Positions 24,828-35,134 of a stretch of 38,988 nucleotides of DNA are shown one piece after another (position 1 is the first letter of the stretch; every line of letters begins with the position of its first letter). This DNA comes from an uncultured Clostridium sp. (GTDB lineage: Bacteria; Bacillota; Clostridia; TANB77; CAG-508). The stretch lies in the NCBI GenBank assembly GCA_930982035.1, contig CAKNJL010000011.1, positions 1-38,988 of the forward strand. The letters are read 5' to 3'. The notes below the pieces were generated by a model that worked only from the letters and a program-made list of their open reading frames with translations, searched no databases and was not told where the DNA came from. Position numbers and translations under genes: made by a program.

Positions 24828-26783
24828 ATGTTTGGTAAGAAAAAGAAAAAAGAAACTGTTCAAGAAGAAGCCGTAAAAAGAGAACAAAATAACTTTTTAA
24901 GGAAAAAAACTATAAAAGAAATTATTGCACCAGCAGGAATTGATGCAAGTAATATAGATCATTTAGAAATAATTTCAAATGCAAAAAGATATGCCAGAAG
25001 TTTTTTCGTTTCACAATTACCAAGAATGTGTACTTTTCCAGAATTATTTAGGGATTTATACCTTTTCGGAGATATAAATACATCAATATATATAAACCCA
25101 ATAAAAGAAGAAAGGTCACAAAATGAATTAAATAGAACTATAAATGAACTAGAAACAGAAAGAATTGTGGCGATGGACAAAGGAAATATAAATAGGGAAA
25201 GCACAATAACACAAAAAAGGCTTGAAGCAGAAAGGTTAAGAGATGAAATTGCAGCAGGATTTAACAAATTATATGAAGCATCAGTAGTGTCAACACTATT
25301 TGCATATAATTTGGCAGACTTAGACAGAGATACCAAAATGTTAATTTCTGAAATGTCAAAAACATTGGTAAATATAAAAACAGCTTGGGGAATGCAAGAA
25401 GAAGCATTTCAATCAAACTTACCATTGTTAGATGACAAAATAAAGAAAACACATACATTTGATAGAAACTCAATGGGAACAGTATTTCCTTTTACAACAT
25501 CAGAAGTTGGGCATATCACAGGAGTACCAATAGGATTTAATAAACAAACAGGAACTCCAATACTATTTGATAATTTCCACCCATCACTAACAAACTATAA
25601 CATGGTTATATTTGCAAAATCTGGTGCCGGAAAATCTGTTACAATGAAAACATTAGTATCAAGATCATCTGTACTTATGGGAATAGAAAGTCTAGCACTA
25701 GACGCAGAAGGTGAGTACACAATAGTGGCAGAAAGTCTTGGGGGAATAAATGTTGTAATAAGTCCAAATTCACAGACAATAATCAATCTATTTGATATAG
25801 AAGTAGAAAAAGTTAAGGATGAAATAACAGGAAAAGAAAGAATAGTACTAAATATTGAAAACAAAGTAGAAGATGTTACACAAGCATTACTTACAATGGC
25901 AAAAGGAAGTACGAGAAGTACAGAAGTTAATGAGCTTACAAAACAAATAATAGCAGAATCAGTAGCGGAAGAGTATGCGAGCTTAGGGATTACGAATAAT
26001 CCAAACAGTTTATATAAAACAGCTAATATGGGACTAAGAGGGGATAATTTATTCCAAAAAGAGAAAAAAGAAATGCCAACAATAGGAAGTTGGTACAGAA
26101 GAATACAAGCAAAAGCAAGAGACAATAAAAACCCAGATTATCAATTCCACTATAGTTACCTATTAAAAGTTATGAGACAATATGTAAGAGAATTTGATGG
26201 GCAAATGGCATATTTTGATGGACAATCTACATTTGACTTGTTAGAAGGTGCACCATTTATAAATCTGGATATATCACAACTAGAAGAAAGATTTGCAAGA
26301 CCACTTGCACAACAAATTTTACTTTCATGGATTTGGGAAAAATTCGTTAAGAAAAATAGTGAAGACAGAAAAAAAGCTACGCAAAAAAGGGTTTTAGTTG
26401 ATGAGGCATGGATGTTACTTCCATATCCAGAAGCCGTAGACTTTTTGAACAAAATGGCTAGACGTGCAAGAAAAAGAAATGTATCTTTGGCAATTATATC
26501 TCAAAGATTTCAAGACTTTTATGAAAAACCAGAAGCACAAGCTGTTTTAACATCATCAGATACAAAACTATTTTTAGCACAAGATAAATCTGAAATACAA
26601 TACTTAAAAGAAGTATTTAAATTATCAGAAGGAGAAGCTAACTTCTTAGTAACTTGCCAAAAAGGTGAAGGGCTACTAAAGGTTGGGGCTGATACAGCTA
26701 TATTAAAAATTGTACCAACGAAAAAAGAATTTGAGTTTGTGGAAACTAACTTGAATAAATTAGCAAGTAGAAATAATAGTTAA
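24828..26783 (+). CDS. VirB4/TraC-type T4SS ATPase
   Basis: The 651-residue protein is the energy source of a T4SS. An N-terminal region with SFFVSQLPRMCTFPELFRDLY and a helical segment is followed by the RecA-like motor: Walker A AKSGAGKSVTMKTL near 262-275, then ALDAEGEYTIVAE near 289, and Walker B RVLVDEAWMLLPYPEAV near 521-537, with an arginine-containing ARRARKRNVSLAIISQR segment after it and DTKLFLAQ near 575. It has no transmembrane segment of its own. TAAGGAGG precedes the ATG. It is VirB4-like rather than VirD4-like, judging by the flanking domains and the adjacency to PrgI. Confidence 0.93.
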   Translation: MFGKKKKKETVQEEAVKREQNNFLRKKTIKEIIAPAGIDASNIDHLEIISNAKRYARSFFVSQLPRMCTFPELFRDLYLFGDINTSIYINPIKEERSQNELNRTINELETERIVAMDKGNINRESTITQKRLEAERLRDEIAAGFNKLYEASVVSTLFAYNLADLDRDTKMLISEMSKTLVNIKTAWGMQEEAFQSNLPLLDDKIKKTHTFDRNSMGTVFPFTTSEVGHITGVPIGFNKQTGTPILFDNFHPSLTNYNMVIFAKSGAGKSVTMKTLVSRSSVLMGIESLALDAEGEYTIVAESLGGINVVISPNSQTIINLFDIEVEKVKDEITGKERIVLNIENKVEDVTQALLTMAKGSTRSTEVNELTKQIIAESVAEEYASLGITNNPNSLYKTANMGLRGDNLFQKEKKEMPTIGSWYRRIQAKARDNKNPDYQFHYSYLLKVMRQYVREFDGQMAYFDGQSTFDLLEGAPFINLDISQLEERFARPLAQQILLSWIWEKFVKKNSEDRKKATQKRVLVDEAWMLLPYPEAVDFLNKMARRARKRNVSLAIISQRFQDFYEKPEAQAVLTSSDTKLFLAQDKSEIQYLKEVFKLSEGEANFLVTCQKGEGLLKVGADTAILKIVPTKKEFEFVETNLNKLASRNNS

Positions 26784-26799
26784 AAAGTTGGAGGAAAAA

Positions 26800-29620
26800 A
26801 TGAAATTTTTTGAAAATAAAAAAATTTGGAAGAAAATAGTAATAATGCTCCTTTTTGTAATGTTTTTCCAATTTGCATTTATTACACCAGTAAAGGCATC
26901 TGCGGAAGAGGTGGGAGGAACATTATTGAGTCCAGTAATGTCACTTGTAGTAGGATTAGGTGATGGAATCATGGATATTCTTCATGATTTCATTATGGGA
27001 CAGTCAGAATCAGGAGTAAATGTTGATTTGGATCCAGATAGCCCTTGGTATGTAACATTGTTTAAAGTTTTAGGAGCTATTGCGGTAGGAATAGCAGCTA
27101 TAGCATTAGTAATAGCAGTTCCACGGACTAGGTGCAGCACTTCTTACAGCTATAAAAGCGGTTGCTTCTTTTATAGCAAGTACGGGAGGAATAGCACTTA
27201 TAGCAAAAGGAACAGCTTTATTTGCTGCATCTGCAATCTTAAGTAGTGGTTATAAAAACAATATGTATTTACCGATGTATTCAATTTCGCCAGAAGAAAT
27301 TTTTAAAGGAGATATTTTATTATTCGATATTGATTTTTTTAATCCTCAAGATAATATAAAGGTTAAAACAAAAGTAGTACAGGAGGATAATAATGGACAA
27401 GAAACAGTAGTTGGAGAAAATGAATATGATTTAAAAAATTTTGATGTAACAACATTACCAGAAAATGAAAAAGTGCAATACTATTTTTATAGAGATGAAA
27501 ACAATCAAGAAGTAGTTACGTCTAGACAAAATACTTCTTTAGAGTTACAAAGTTTAGTAAGCCAGTGGTATTCAGCGATAAGAAATATTGCTATCGTATT
27601 ATCTATGTCAGTATTACTATATGTAGGAATACGAATGATGCTTTCAACATTGGCTCAAGATAAAGCTAAATATAAACAAATGTTAATGGATTGGGTAGTA
27701 AGTATATGTTTATTGTTTTTTATGCATTATTTAATGGCATTTTCTGTATATCTGGTTAATACATTTACAGATATAATTGATTCTGCAAGCACAGATTCAC
27801 AACAAACTGGTCATGTTATGAAGTTAGATGATGATGAGAATGGATATATTTCTGAAAAAGTAGAAGAAATGGGATTGTCAGAGTTTATAGATGATTCAAC
27901 AAATCCAAAAAGTATATTGTGGCCTACAAATCTAATGGGAATGATGAGGTTAAAAGCTCAAGTTAGTTATGGGGACTTAGCATTTGCAGGATATAGTTTA
28001 TGTTTTATTATATTAGTTTTACTTACAGTATATTTTGTGTATATATATATGAAAAGAGTATTGTATATGGCTTTTCTAACAATGATAGCACCATTGGTAG
28101 CTTTAACATATCCAATAGATAAAATTAGTGATGGACAAGCACAAGCATTTAATAAATGGTTAAAAGAGTATATATTTAATTTACTTATTCAACCTTTGCA
28201 TTTATTGTTATATACAATATTAGTAACATCTGCATTTGAATTATCTTCACAAAATATGTTATATACTTTAGTAGCAATTGGTTTCTTGATTCCAGCAGAA
28301 AAGATAATGCGTAGTTTATTTGGATTTGAAAAGGCAACAACACCACCTTCAATGGCAGGCGCAGCTGTAGGAGCAAGTTTATTAAATACCGGATTACAAA
28401 AGGTATTACATAGTGGACCAGCAAAAAAAGGTGGAAGTAGTGGAAGTGGAAGTAGTGGAGATGGTTCAAATTCATCATCTTCTAATGTAGGAAATCATAG
28501 TAGAGATTTATTAAGTGCATTTTTAAATGGTAATGATGGTAATACAAATGGAAATCAAGGAGGAAGCCAAAGTGTAGATACTAGTGGAACTGATAATAGT
28601 ATTGATGTTGATGATGATATATCTTCAGGAGGAGATGATTCAGGAGGAGCTGGTAGTACAGCTCAAGCAATTGCAAAAATGGCTGGTAAAGGAGTCAAAA
28701 AGATAGCGGGAGCAACAGGAAGAGTTGTCAAAGGAGCAGTTAATAAGGTACCAGGATTAGCTAATACAGCAATAAGAATAAAAAATAGTCCAGTTGGTGC
28801 TGTAGCAGGAACAACTGGTAAACTTACAGGAGATGCATTAAAAGCATATGCAAATACTAAATCAGGAAAAAGACTTATTAGTACAGTTAGAGGTACAAAA
28901 GATGTAGCAAAATATTTTGCTAGAAGAGGAATTGATAAAGCAAAAACAGGAATACCAAAAGCTATAAAGACAGGAGTAAGCAAAGCACCTTCAATTGCAG
29001 CAGGAGCAGCTTTAGGTGTTACAGCAGGGGCATTGGGAACAGGATTTGCTATAGCATCAGGAGATCCAGGAAATTTATTGACATATGGAGGTGGAGGAGC
29101 TCTAGCAGGAGCTACTCTTGGTAAAGTAGGATTTAATGTTTCTCCAAGTGATACTAAATCAGCAACACAAATAGCTGCAGAAAGAGCTTTTTTGGGGGAT
29201 GAAGAATATGAGAAACGTGAACAAGAAAAAGCAAAGAAAGATTGGAAAAAGAACTTAGATAAAAGAGAGGAACTAGAACGACATTTAGGACCTCAAAAAG
29301 TAAAAGATCTGTATAAATCAAAAGAAATTGATTATTATATTGACAATGGTATCACAGATACAAAGACAATTGTAGCAATGGAAAAAGTAAGAGAAAAGCA
29401 TAAAGATGAAGATCTTGATAAAATGATTTCTTATCAACAAGCTCGTGATATTTCTGGAAATGGTAGTAAGAAAATGGATGGTAAAAAACGAGGAGAAATG
29501 ATTAGTGACTATAAGAGCCAATTTATGGATAGAGGTGTAAATGAGAAATCAGCAGAAAATACAGCTAAACATATAGCTAAGATGGTCGATGAAATAAATG
29601 TAGAATATGGAAAATTATAA
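26800..29620 (+). CDS. VirB6/TrbL-like polytopic T4SS protein, +1 frameshift at codons 108-109
   Basis: The coding frame from the ATG at 26800 (GGAGG upstream) gives a signal peptide (cut after PVKASA) and a membrane helix ending ALVIAVP; it then meets CGG (27124-27126) and degrades into Cys/Tyr-rich junk. Skipping one base after CCA continues as GLGAALLTAIKAVASFI and runs to 29620, for a 939-residue product. The second part has the VirB6-like helices (about 260-282, 288-312, 390-440, 470-495 and 500-515), a Gly/Ser/Asp/Asn-rich linker (about 550-625), a hydrophobic Gly/Ala stretch (AAGAALGVTAGALGTG) and a charged helical C-terminus. The long C-terminal extension is unusual for VirB6. The break could be programmed or a sequence error. 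Confidence 0.82.
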
Positions 29621-29693
29621 GAAATATATGTATTATAAACTTATATTATAATTGAACATATTTTACATAATTAAAATAATACATGAACAAAAC

Positions 29694-29745
29694 GCGACAT
29701 GTAATTAAATTATAATGATAGATTATATTAAACATGTCGCTTTTG
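29694..29745 (+). terminator. terminator after the VirB6-like gene
   Basis: GCGACATGT (29694-29702) pairs with ACATGTCGC (29732-29740), followed by TTTTG. The 29-base loop has further AT pairing. The T-tract is short, so termination may be partial. Confidence 0.6.
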
Positions 29746-29810
29746 TTAAAATTATAGGAAATTACATTTTTTGTAATTAAAAAGGTCATATATAGGAAAA
29801 ATCAAAATTT

Positions 29811-29840
29811 TTGTATATTATCCATAATTGCAAATATAAT
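29811..29840 (+). promoter_or_regulatory. promoter for the third secretion operon
   Basis: TTGTAT (29811-29816) and TATAAT (29835-29840) are 18 bases apart, 147 bases upstream of the VirB8-like gene. The rest of the 29621-29987 spacer shows no gene. Confidence 0.55.
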
Positions 29841-29987
29841 TTACTTTGTGAAATTTGATACAAGAATAACAATGCGAGTTTTAAAATATTACAAACATAT
29901 AAAATATAAAAAAATTCAGTCCAGTTTTTAACTAAAACAAGACATTATAAAAAGATTAAATAATCTTTGAAAAAGGAGAATTCATAT

Positions 29988-30956
29988 ATGAATAAGTTTA
30001 TTAGATGGTATAATCAAAATAGAAGAAAGGTATGGTCAATATTAGGAATAATAGTTATCATAATAGTAGTAATACAATTAATTAATAATTATTATAAACA
30101 AAAAAATAATGAAGAAATAAGTAATAGTAATGAAGTACAAAATATTACATTAAATGAAAATTATAATAATATAAGAGTTGATGATAACAATTCAGTATTA
30201 TCAGGAGATAAGATGTCAAGTTCTCAAGAGGAACAAATACAGATAATAGATATATTTGTTGATTACTGTAACAAAGGGGATGTAGAAAATGCATACCAAT
30301 TATTAACAGATGAATGTAAGCAAGAGATGTATCCACAATTAGATAATTTCATAAATAGCTATTATAATGAAACTTTTGCAAATTCAGAAAAAGAAGTATC
30401 TGTAGAAAATTGGACAGGCAATATCTATAAAGTACAAATAAATGAAAATATGCTAGCTACTGGAAAATATTCAAAAGAGACAACTAAACAAGATTATATG
30501 ACAGTAGTAAAAGCAGATGATGAACAATACAAACTAAATATAAACGGATATATTGAAAGAAAAGAAATAGATAAAACAAAAGAAGAAAATAGAATCAAAA
30601 TGACTGTCAATTATGCAGACACATATATGGATTATGAAAAATACACAATAGAAATTACAAATAACTCTAATACAACAATTTTATTAGATGACAGAGTAAA
30701 CGTAGAAGCAATGTATATAAGTGATGAAAATGATATTCATTATCCAGCGTATACACATGAGATTAATAATGCAGATTTACAAGTAAGTCCTAGGGAAACA
30801 AAGGAGATAACTATAAAATATTATAGTAAGTATGGTTCAACTAAAAATATAAACAGATTAGCATTTTCAAGAATGATACTAAATTATGAGGCATATGAAA
30901 TATTTGAAAATAAGAGTTTATATAATGACTATGGAATATTTGAAATTGAAATATAA
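29988..30956 (+). CDS. VirB8/TcpC-like membrane protein 1 (NTF2-like)
   Basis: The 322-residue protein has a basic cytoplasmic tail (MNKFIRWYNQNRRK), one transmembrane helix (15-34), a flexible Asn/Ser-rich segment, then an NTF2-like domain: IFVDYCNKGDVENAYQLLTD near 84-103 and a YPQLDNFINSYYN stretch. A beta-rich C-terminal domain follows (about 200-322), with EITNNSNTTILLDD near 225. This layout is that of VirB8-like structural proteins in Gram-positive T4SS, which act in the space between membrane and wall. AAAGGAG lies upstream of the ATG at 29988; an in-frame ATG at 29967 lacks one. Confidence 0.7.
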   Translation: MNKFIRWYNQNRRKVWSILGIIVIIIVVIQLINNYYKQKNNEEISNSNEVQNITLNENYNNIRVDDNNSVLSGDKMSSSQEEQIQIIDIFVDYCNKGDVENAYQLLTDECKQEMYPQLDNFINSYYNETFANSEKEVSVENWTGNIYKVQINENMLATGKYSKETTKQDYMTVVKADDEQYKLNINGYIERKEIDKTKEENRIKMTVNYADTYMDYEKYTIEITNNSNTTILLDDRVNVEAMYISDENDIHYPAYTHEINNADLQVSPRETKEITIKYYSKYGSTKNINRLAFSRMILNYEAYEIFENKSLYNDYGIFEIEI

Positions 30957-30986
30957 TTATTGAAATTTTAAAATAGGAGAAATAAT

Positions 30987-33900
30987 ATGGAAAGTATCCA
31001 AGAAAAAATAAGAAAAATAAAAATAGTAGTAAAAAAATTATTCAAACGTACCTGGAAATTTTTTATAGTAATACCAGTTATTGTTATTATACTTTTAGGC
31101 GCATCATTGTATCAAATTAAATTAGATGATAGCAAATATAAAGAAGATGAGTGGTCTAATACGCAATATGCTGCTAGTGAGTATATTAATAGCACATCAA
31201 TAGATGAAAATGGAAATATATCTACAACTATGACACCAGAAGCATTGTGGGATAAATTAGAAGAGGAACATAGTAGAGTTATATATTATTTAGACGGTCC
31301 AGAAGATTTAGCTAAATTGATGAATGCACAATTAGTTACTCAATATTTGGATACTAGGAAAAATCCAGATGAGGAAATAGACTGGGATAAAGTAACAGAC
31401 ATTAATTCTACAGAGGTTCAAGGAATTATAAAATTAAAAAGAGCTACAGATGATGGACAAACTAAGACAATGTCATATGTAGACCCAGAAACGTTCCAAT
31501 CATATATAGATAGTTATAATAGTTCGGGAAGTGAAAGTGATAGAGAAAGAGCTTTAAGTCATTTTACATTAGACAAGACAGTTACAGGTACGACAATCGG
31601 AGGAGAATTGCAAGTAATTAATGGTGTAACAATGACAGAATTAACAACTAGTGGAAGAGTAACCTTCTATAATGGTGATGGTTCTCCAACAGAAGGAGGA
31701 TCAGAAGATAAGCATGGTCAACCATTAGCTGATGGAAAGTGTGCATCTAAAGAATTAGCACCAGATCGAAGTGTAATATATATTGAAACTCAAGATTCAG
31801 GAGATGCATCTTTTGCAAATGGAAAATTCTTTTATGTATGTGATACCGGAGGAGGACTAGAAAGTAATCAAATAGATGTCTATGCTAATGTAGGTCAATC
31901 AGAATTAAATGCTTCACCATATGGTTCATATAATAATTCAAAAATATATTTAGTCGAAGAAGATGTTACTTGGGAAGAATACCAAAGTAAATATTATAAT
32001 AAAACAGTTGGAGACAATAGCACATCAAGTGATATTGAGACAGCAATAGACAATAATAATATAGAGAATGAAAACAATCAAACAGATGATGCTACAGCAG
32101 AAGTAGATGAAAGCCACCTATTATATTGGCCAACACAAGATGGAGAGGTAACTTCAGAGTATGGAGGAGAAGAAAATCATAAAGGAATAGATATCGCAGT
32201 ATCAGCAGGAACAAATGTATATGCATGTGAGGATGGAACAGTAATAAACAAAGGAAATAGTGATTCATCAGGAAGATGGGTAGAAATTGACCATGGAAAT
32301 GGATATACAAGTAAATATACACATAATAGTGAGATAAAAGTTGATGTAGGAGAAGTAGTAGAAAAAGGACAATTAATTGCATTGTCTGGAAGTACAGGAA
32401 GTTCAGAACAAACTCAAGGGGCACATTTACATTTCCAAATAGAATATAATGAAGAACCAGTAGATCCTATGTCATTTAAATATAATAATGATATGGGAAC
32501 AGGTACAGGGGGATTTGGATACAATGATTTTAATGACTCAAATGCAACAGAAACAACATATACAGCAAAAGTTGCTACATGGACAGAAACAACAGAAACA
32601 GTAGAATCAAATGATCCAAATGTAGAAGAATATTCAAACACTACATATAATATGACAACAACAGAAATAAATTATCAGCAAATGGTAAGTGGATATACAA
32701 TGCCTTTTGATTATTTATGGACTTTATTAGTAATGACAGAAGATACAGATTTTGTATTTGATTTAGCAGATCTGGTGTATAACAGTGAAATTGAGATAAC
32801 TGTACATGATAATTTAGATGTTAATACTAAAGTAGATACTTATAATTATACCAGAAGAGAAAAAGTACAAACAACAAGTGCAAATGTAACAGTATCATAT
32901 GATGGAACATCATCAAGTTTTTCAAAAACAGACGGATTTACGGCACAAGAATATGATACACCATGTGAGACAACAAAAACAACTATAAAAAAAGTTAATA
33001 CATTAGATATATGTTTAACAAAAGCAAATGTATGGATAGTAGATTATGAAAGAAAATATGAATATCAGGGAGACCAACAAGGTTCACCACAAGGTGGAGA
33101 TCCTTCAAGTTTAGCAAATGTAGATTATGGTGATCCAGAAACCATTTCAGAAGACAGAAATGGCGATGGAGAAAGTTTCAGACAAGAAAAACAAGCAGAA
33201 TATATAAGTGCAGGGCACCAAAATGTTTCATCATCACTTGATGGAGTATCATGTAATGTTTGGCATGGAGTATTTGATATAACAGAAGCAATAACAACTA
33301 CAGTAGATACAAAGATGTACACATCAACACCAGGAGAGGTTAAGGAAAAAACAGATAAAAATTCAGATGAAGAAAATTTTGTTACAATATTTTTAAAGGG
33401 TACAAGTATGCAAGCAAGACATAATATTTTAGATGCTCCAGATTGGTTATTTAAGATGCTAGAGCAAAACGAAAGTACAGCAGATATGGTTGACTTAACA
33501 AAATACTTATTATATAAAGCAACAGGAAAAAGCTTTGGTGTAACAGAATTTGACTTTAGTATATTCTATCCACAAGAATTAGAAGAAGCAGGTTCAGATG
33601 ATTACATAGTACATACAGAAAAATCTTCACCAGAAATAGTAATTACAGATAAAGAAATACTTACAAAAGCATTCCAAGGAGCAAAAGGTGCTGGAACGGA
33701 AAACTTAGTGGAATATGTAGACGCATTTCTTAAATTCCAAGAAGAATATAAAGTAAATGCAGTATTTGCAGCGGCTGTTGCAATAAATGAATGTGGAGCA
33801 GGAACAAACTGTCAGATCGGAGGAAATAACTGGTATAGTATAAAAAATACTACCCCAGGTGGAGGTACATGGAGAAGTTATTCTTCACCAAGAGGAGCAA

Positions 33901-35045
33901 TAAAAGATTTCTTCCAATTAATTGCAGGTGTTGATGAGAATGGTGAAGAGAGAAATCAAATATATTTCAAAGCTAATAAATTCACAGTATCAGAAATCGG
34001 AATGACATATTGTGAAGATGCAGATAAACCAGGTGGTTGGATAGAAAGTGTAAAAGCATATATGACAAATATGTTTAATGCTGTAGGAATATATCCAACA
34101 ACATCAGAATCAGGCAGTGGAGTAGAAAGTTTCATGTCTGTACTAGAGCAGTATTCACAAACCGTACAAAAAGATGGAAATTGGCATTATAGTAATTCAG
34201 GTGAAAGTTCAACATTCCAAAGTGCAATAAAAAATCATAATAAAAAGACCAACTGTGCTTTAATGGTTTCATGGGCACTAAAAGATATTGACATATTAGA
34301 AAAAGATCAAAAATTTTATAAATCTGCTAGTAAAGCAGTATATATAAATGGTGCTGAAAAAAATATAAAAAAAGCAGCTAAAATAATAAAAGTAAATAAA
34401 ACTGCTAAATCATTAATAGCAAGTGGAGAACTACAAAGAGGAGATATATGTTTATGGTATGGAGAACAACATACAAATGTATATGCAGGAAACCAAAAAT
34501 GGTATGATGCAGGTAGATGGAGAGCAAATGGTGCAAAACAAGATGAAATATTTAATACATTCGGACCAGTAAAAATAGAAACATTAAATAATAGTTGGAA
34601 AATTGATACCATTATAAGACTAAACTCAGACTCAGGAGGAGATTTCCTAGCAGTAGCTAAAAGATGTCATGACTATGTAAGAGAGAATGGATATACGTAT
34701 GGTCAAGGTAATAATATACCAATAGATGACTATCCAGAAAGGAAAAAAATAGATTGTAGTAGTTATGTTACTTGGGTATGTTATGAATATGGATATAAAG
34801 ATCTTAAAGGAGGGCAACAATCTACAGATACTCTTTTAGGGGTAGCAAGAAAATATGGATGGACAGTAAAAAATGCATCAGAAGCAGTAGCTGGAGATAT
34901 ACTTTTAAAATCAGGACATACGGAAATATATGCTGGTAATGGAAAATCATATAATTGTGGAGGAAATAACTCTATTAAAGCAGACATAAGTAATTGTAAT
35001 CTAGGTAGATTTACATATGCTATTACAGTAACACCACCAAAATAA
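30987..35045 (+). CDS. giant T4SS-associated cell-wall hydrolase (M23, glucosaminidase-like, two NlpC/P60-like domains)
   Basis: The 1352-residue protein has a cytoplasmic basic tail, one transmembrane helix (about 21-43), and a long extracellular part. Residues 44-375 and 520-890 are of unknown type and rich in Thr/Ser/Asp. M23 zinc peptidase domain: HKGID near 398, YTHNS near 448, HLHF near 479. Glucosaminidase-like (lysozyme-fold) domain about 905-1025, with the putative catalytic Glu in AINECGAGTN near 934. NlpC/P60 or CHAP-like domain 1: TNCALMVSW near 1088, QHTNVYAG near 1161. Domain 2: DCSSYVTW near 1255, GHTEIYAG near 1310. AGGAG precedes the ATG. It could cut both peptide and glycan bonds to let a secretion channel cross the wall, as VirB1-like proteins do. 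Enzymatic activity of each domain is inferred. Confidence 0.85.
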   Translation: MESIQEKIRKIKIVVKKLFKRTWKFFIVIPVIVIILLGASLYQIKLDDSKYKEDEWSNTQYAASEYINSTSIDENGNISTTMTPEALWDKLEEEHSRVIYYLDGPEDLAKLMNAQLVTQYLDTRKNPDEEIDWDKVTDINSTEVQGIIKLKRATDDGQTKTMSYVDPETFQSYIDSYNSSGSESDRERALSHFTLDKTVTGTTIGGELQVINGVTMTELTTSGRVTFYNGDGSPTEGGSEDKHGQPLADGKCASKELAPDRSVIYIETQDSGDASFANGKFFYVCDTGGGLESNQIDVYANVGQSELNASPYGSYNNSKIYLVEEDVTWEEYQSKYYNKTVGDNSTSSDIETAIDNNNIENENNQTDDATAEVDESHLLYWPTQDGEVTSEYGGEENHKGIDIAVSAGTNVYACEDGTVINKGNSDSSGRWVEIDHGNGYTSKYTHNSEIKVDVGEVVEKGQLIALSGSTGSSEQTQGAHLHFQIEYNEEPVDPMSFKYNNDMGTGTGGFGYNDFNDSNATETTYTAKVATWTETTETVESNDPNVEEYSNTTYNMTTTEINYQQMVSGYTMPFDYLWTLLVMTEDTDFVFDLADLVYNSEIEITVHDNLDVNTKVDTYNYTRREKVQTTSANVTVSYDGTSSSFSKTDGFTAQEYDTPCETTKTTIKKVNTLDICLTKANVWIVDYERKYEYQGDQQGSPQGGDPSSLANVDYGDPETISEDRNGDGESFRQEKQAEYISAGHQNVSSSLDGVSCNVWHGVFDITEAITTTVDTKMYTSTPGEVKEKTDKNSDEENFVTIFLKGTSMQARHNILDAPDWLFKMLEQNESTADMVDLTKYLLYKATGKSFGVTEFDFSIFYPQELEEAGSDDYIVHTEKSSPEIVITDKEILTKAFQGAKGAGTENLVEYVDAFLKFQEEYKVNAVFAAAVAINECGAGTNCQIGGNNWYSIKNTTPGGGTWRSYSSPRGAIKDFFQLIAGVDENGEERNQIYFKANKFTVSEIGMTYCEDADKPGGWIESVKAYMTNMFNAVGIYPTTSESGSGVESFMSVLEQYSQTVQKDGNWHYSNSGESSTFQSAIKNHNKKTNCALMVSWALKDIDILEKDQKFYKSASKAVYINGAEKNIKKAAKIIKVNKTAKSLIASGELQRGDICLWYGEQHTNVYAGNQKWYDAGRWRANGAKQDEIFNTFGPVKIETLNNSWKIDTIIRLNSDSGGDFLAVAKRCHDYVRENGYTYGQGNNIPIDDYPERKKIDCSSYVTWVCYEYGYKDLKGGQQSTDTLLGVARKYGWTVKNASEAVAGDILLKSGHTEIYAGNGKSYNCGGNNSIKADISNCNLGRFTYAITVTPPK

Positions 35046-35134
35046 AATGAAAAAATTTGCATACATTATTACAACCATATGGACTCAAGAAAAATTTCAA
35101 TCAATTTATGCATTAGGAAAGGAATGATAGTAAA

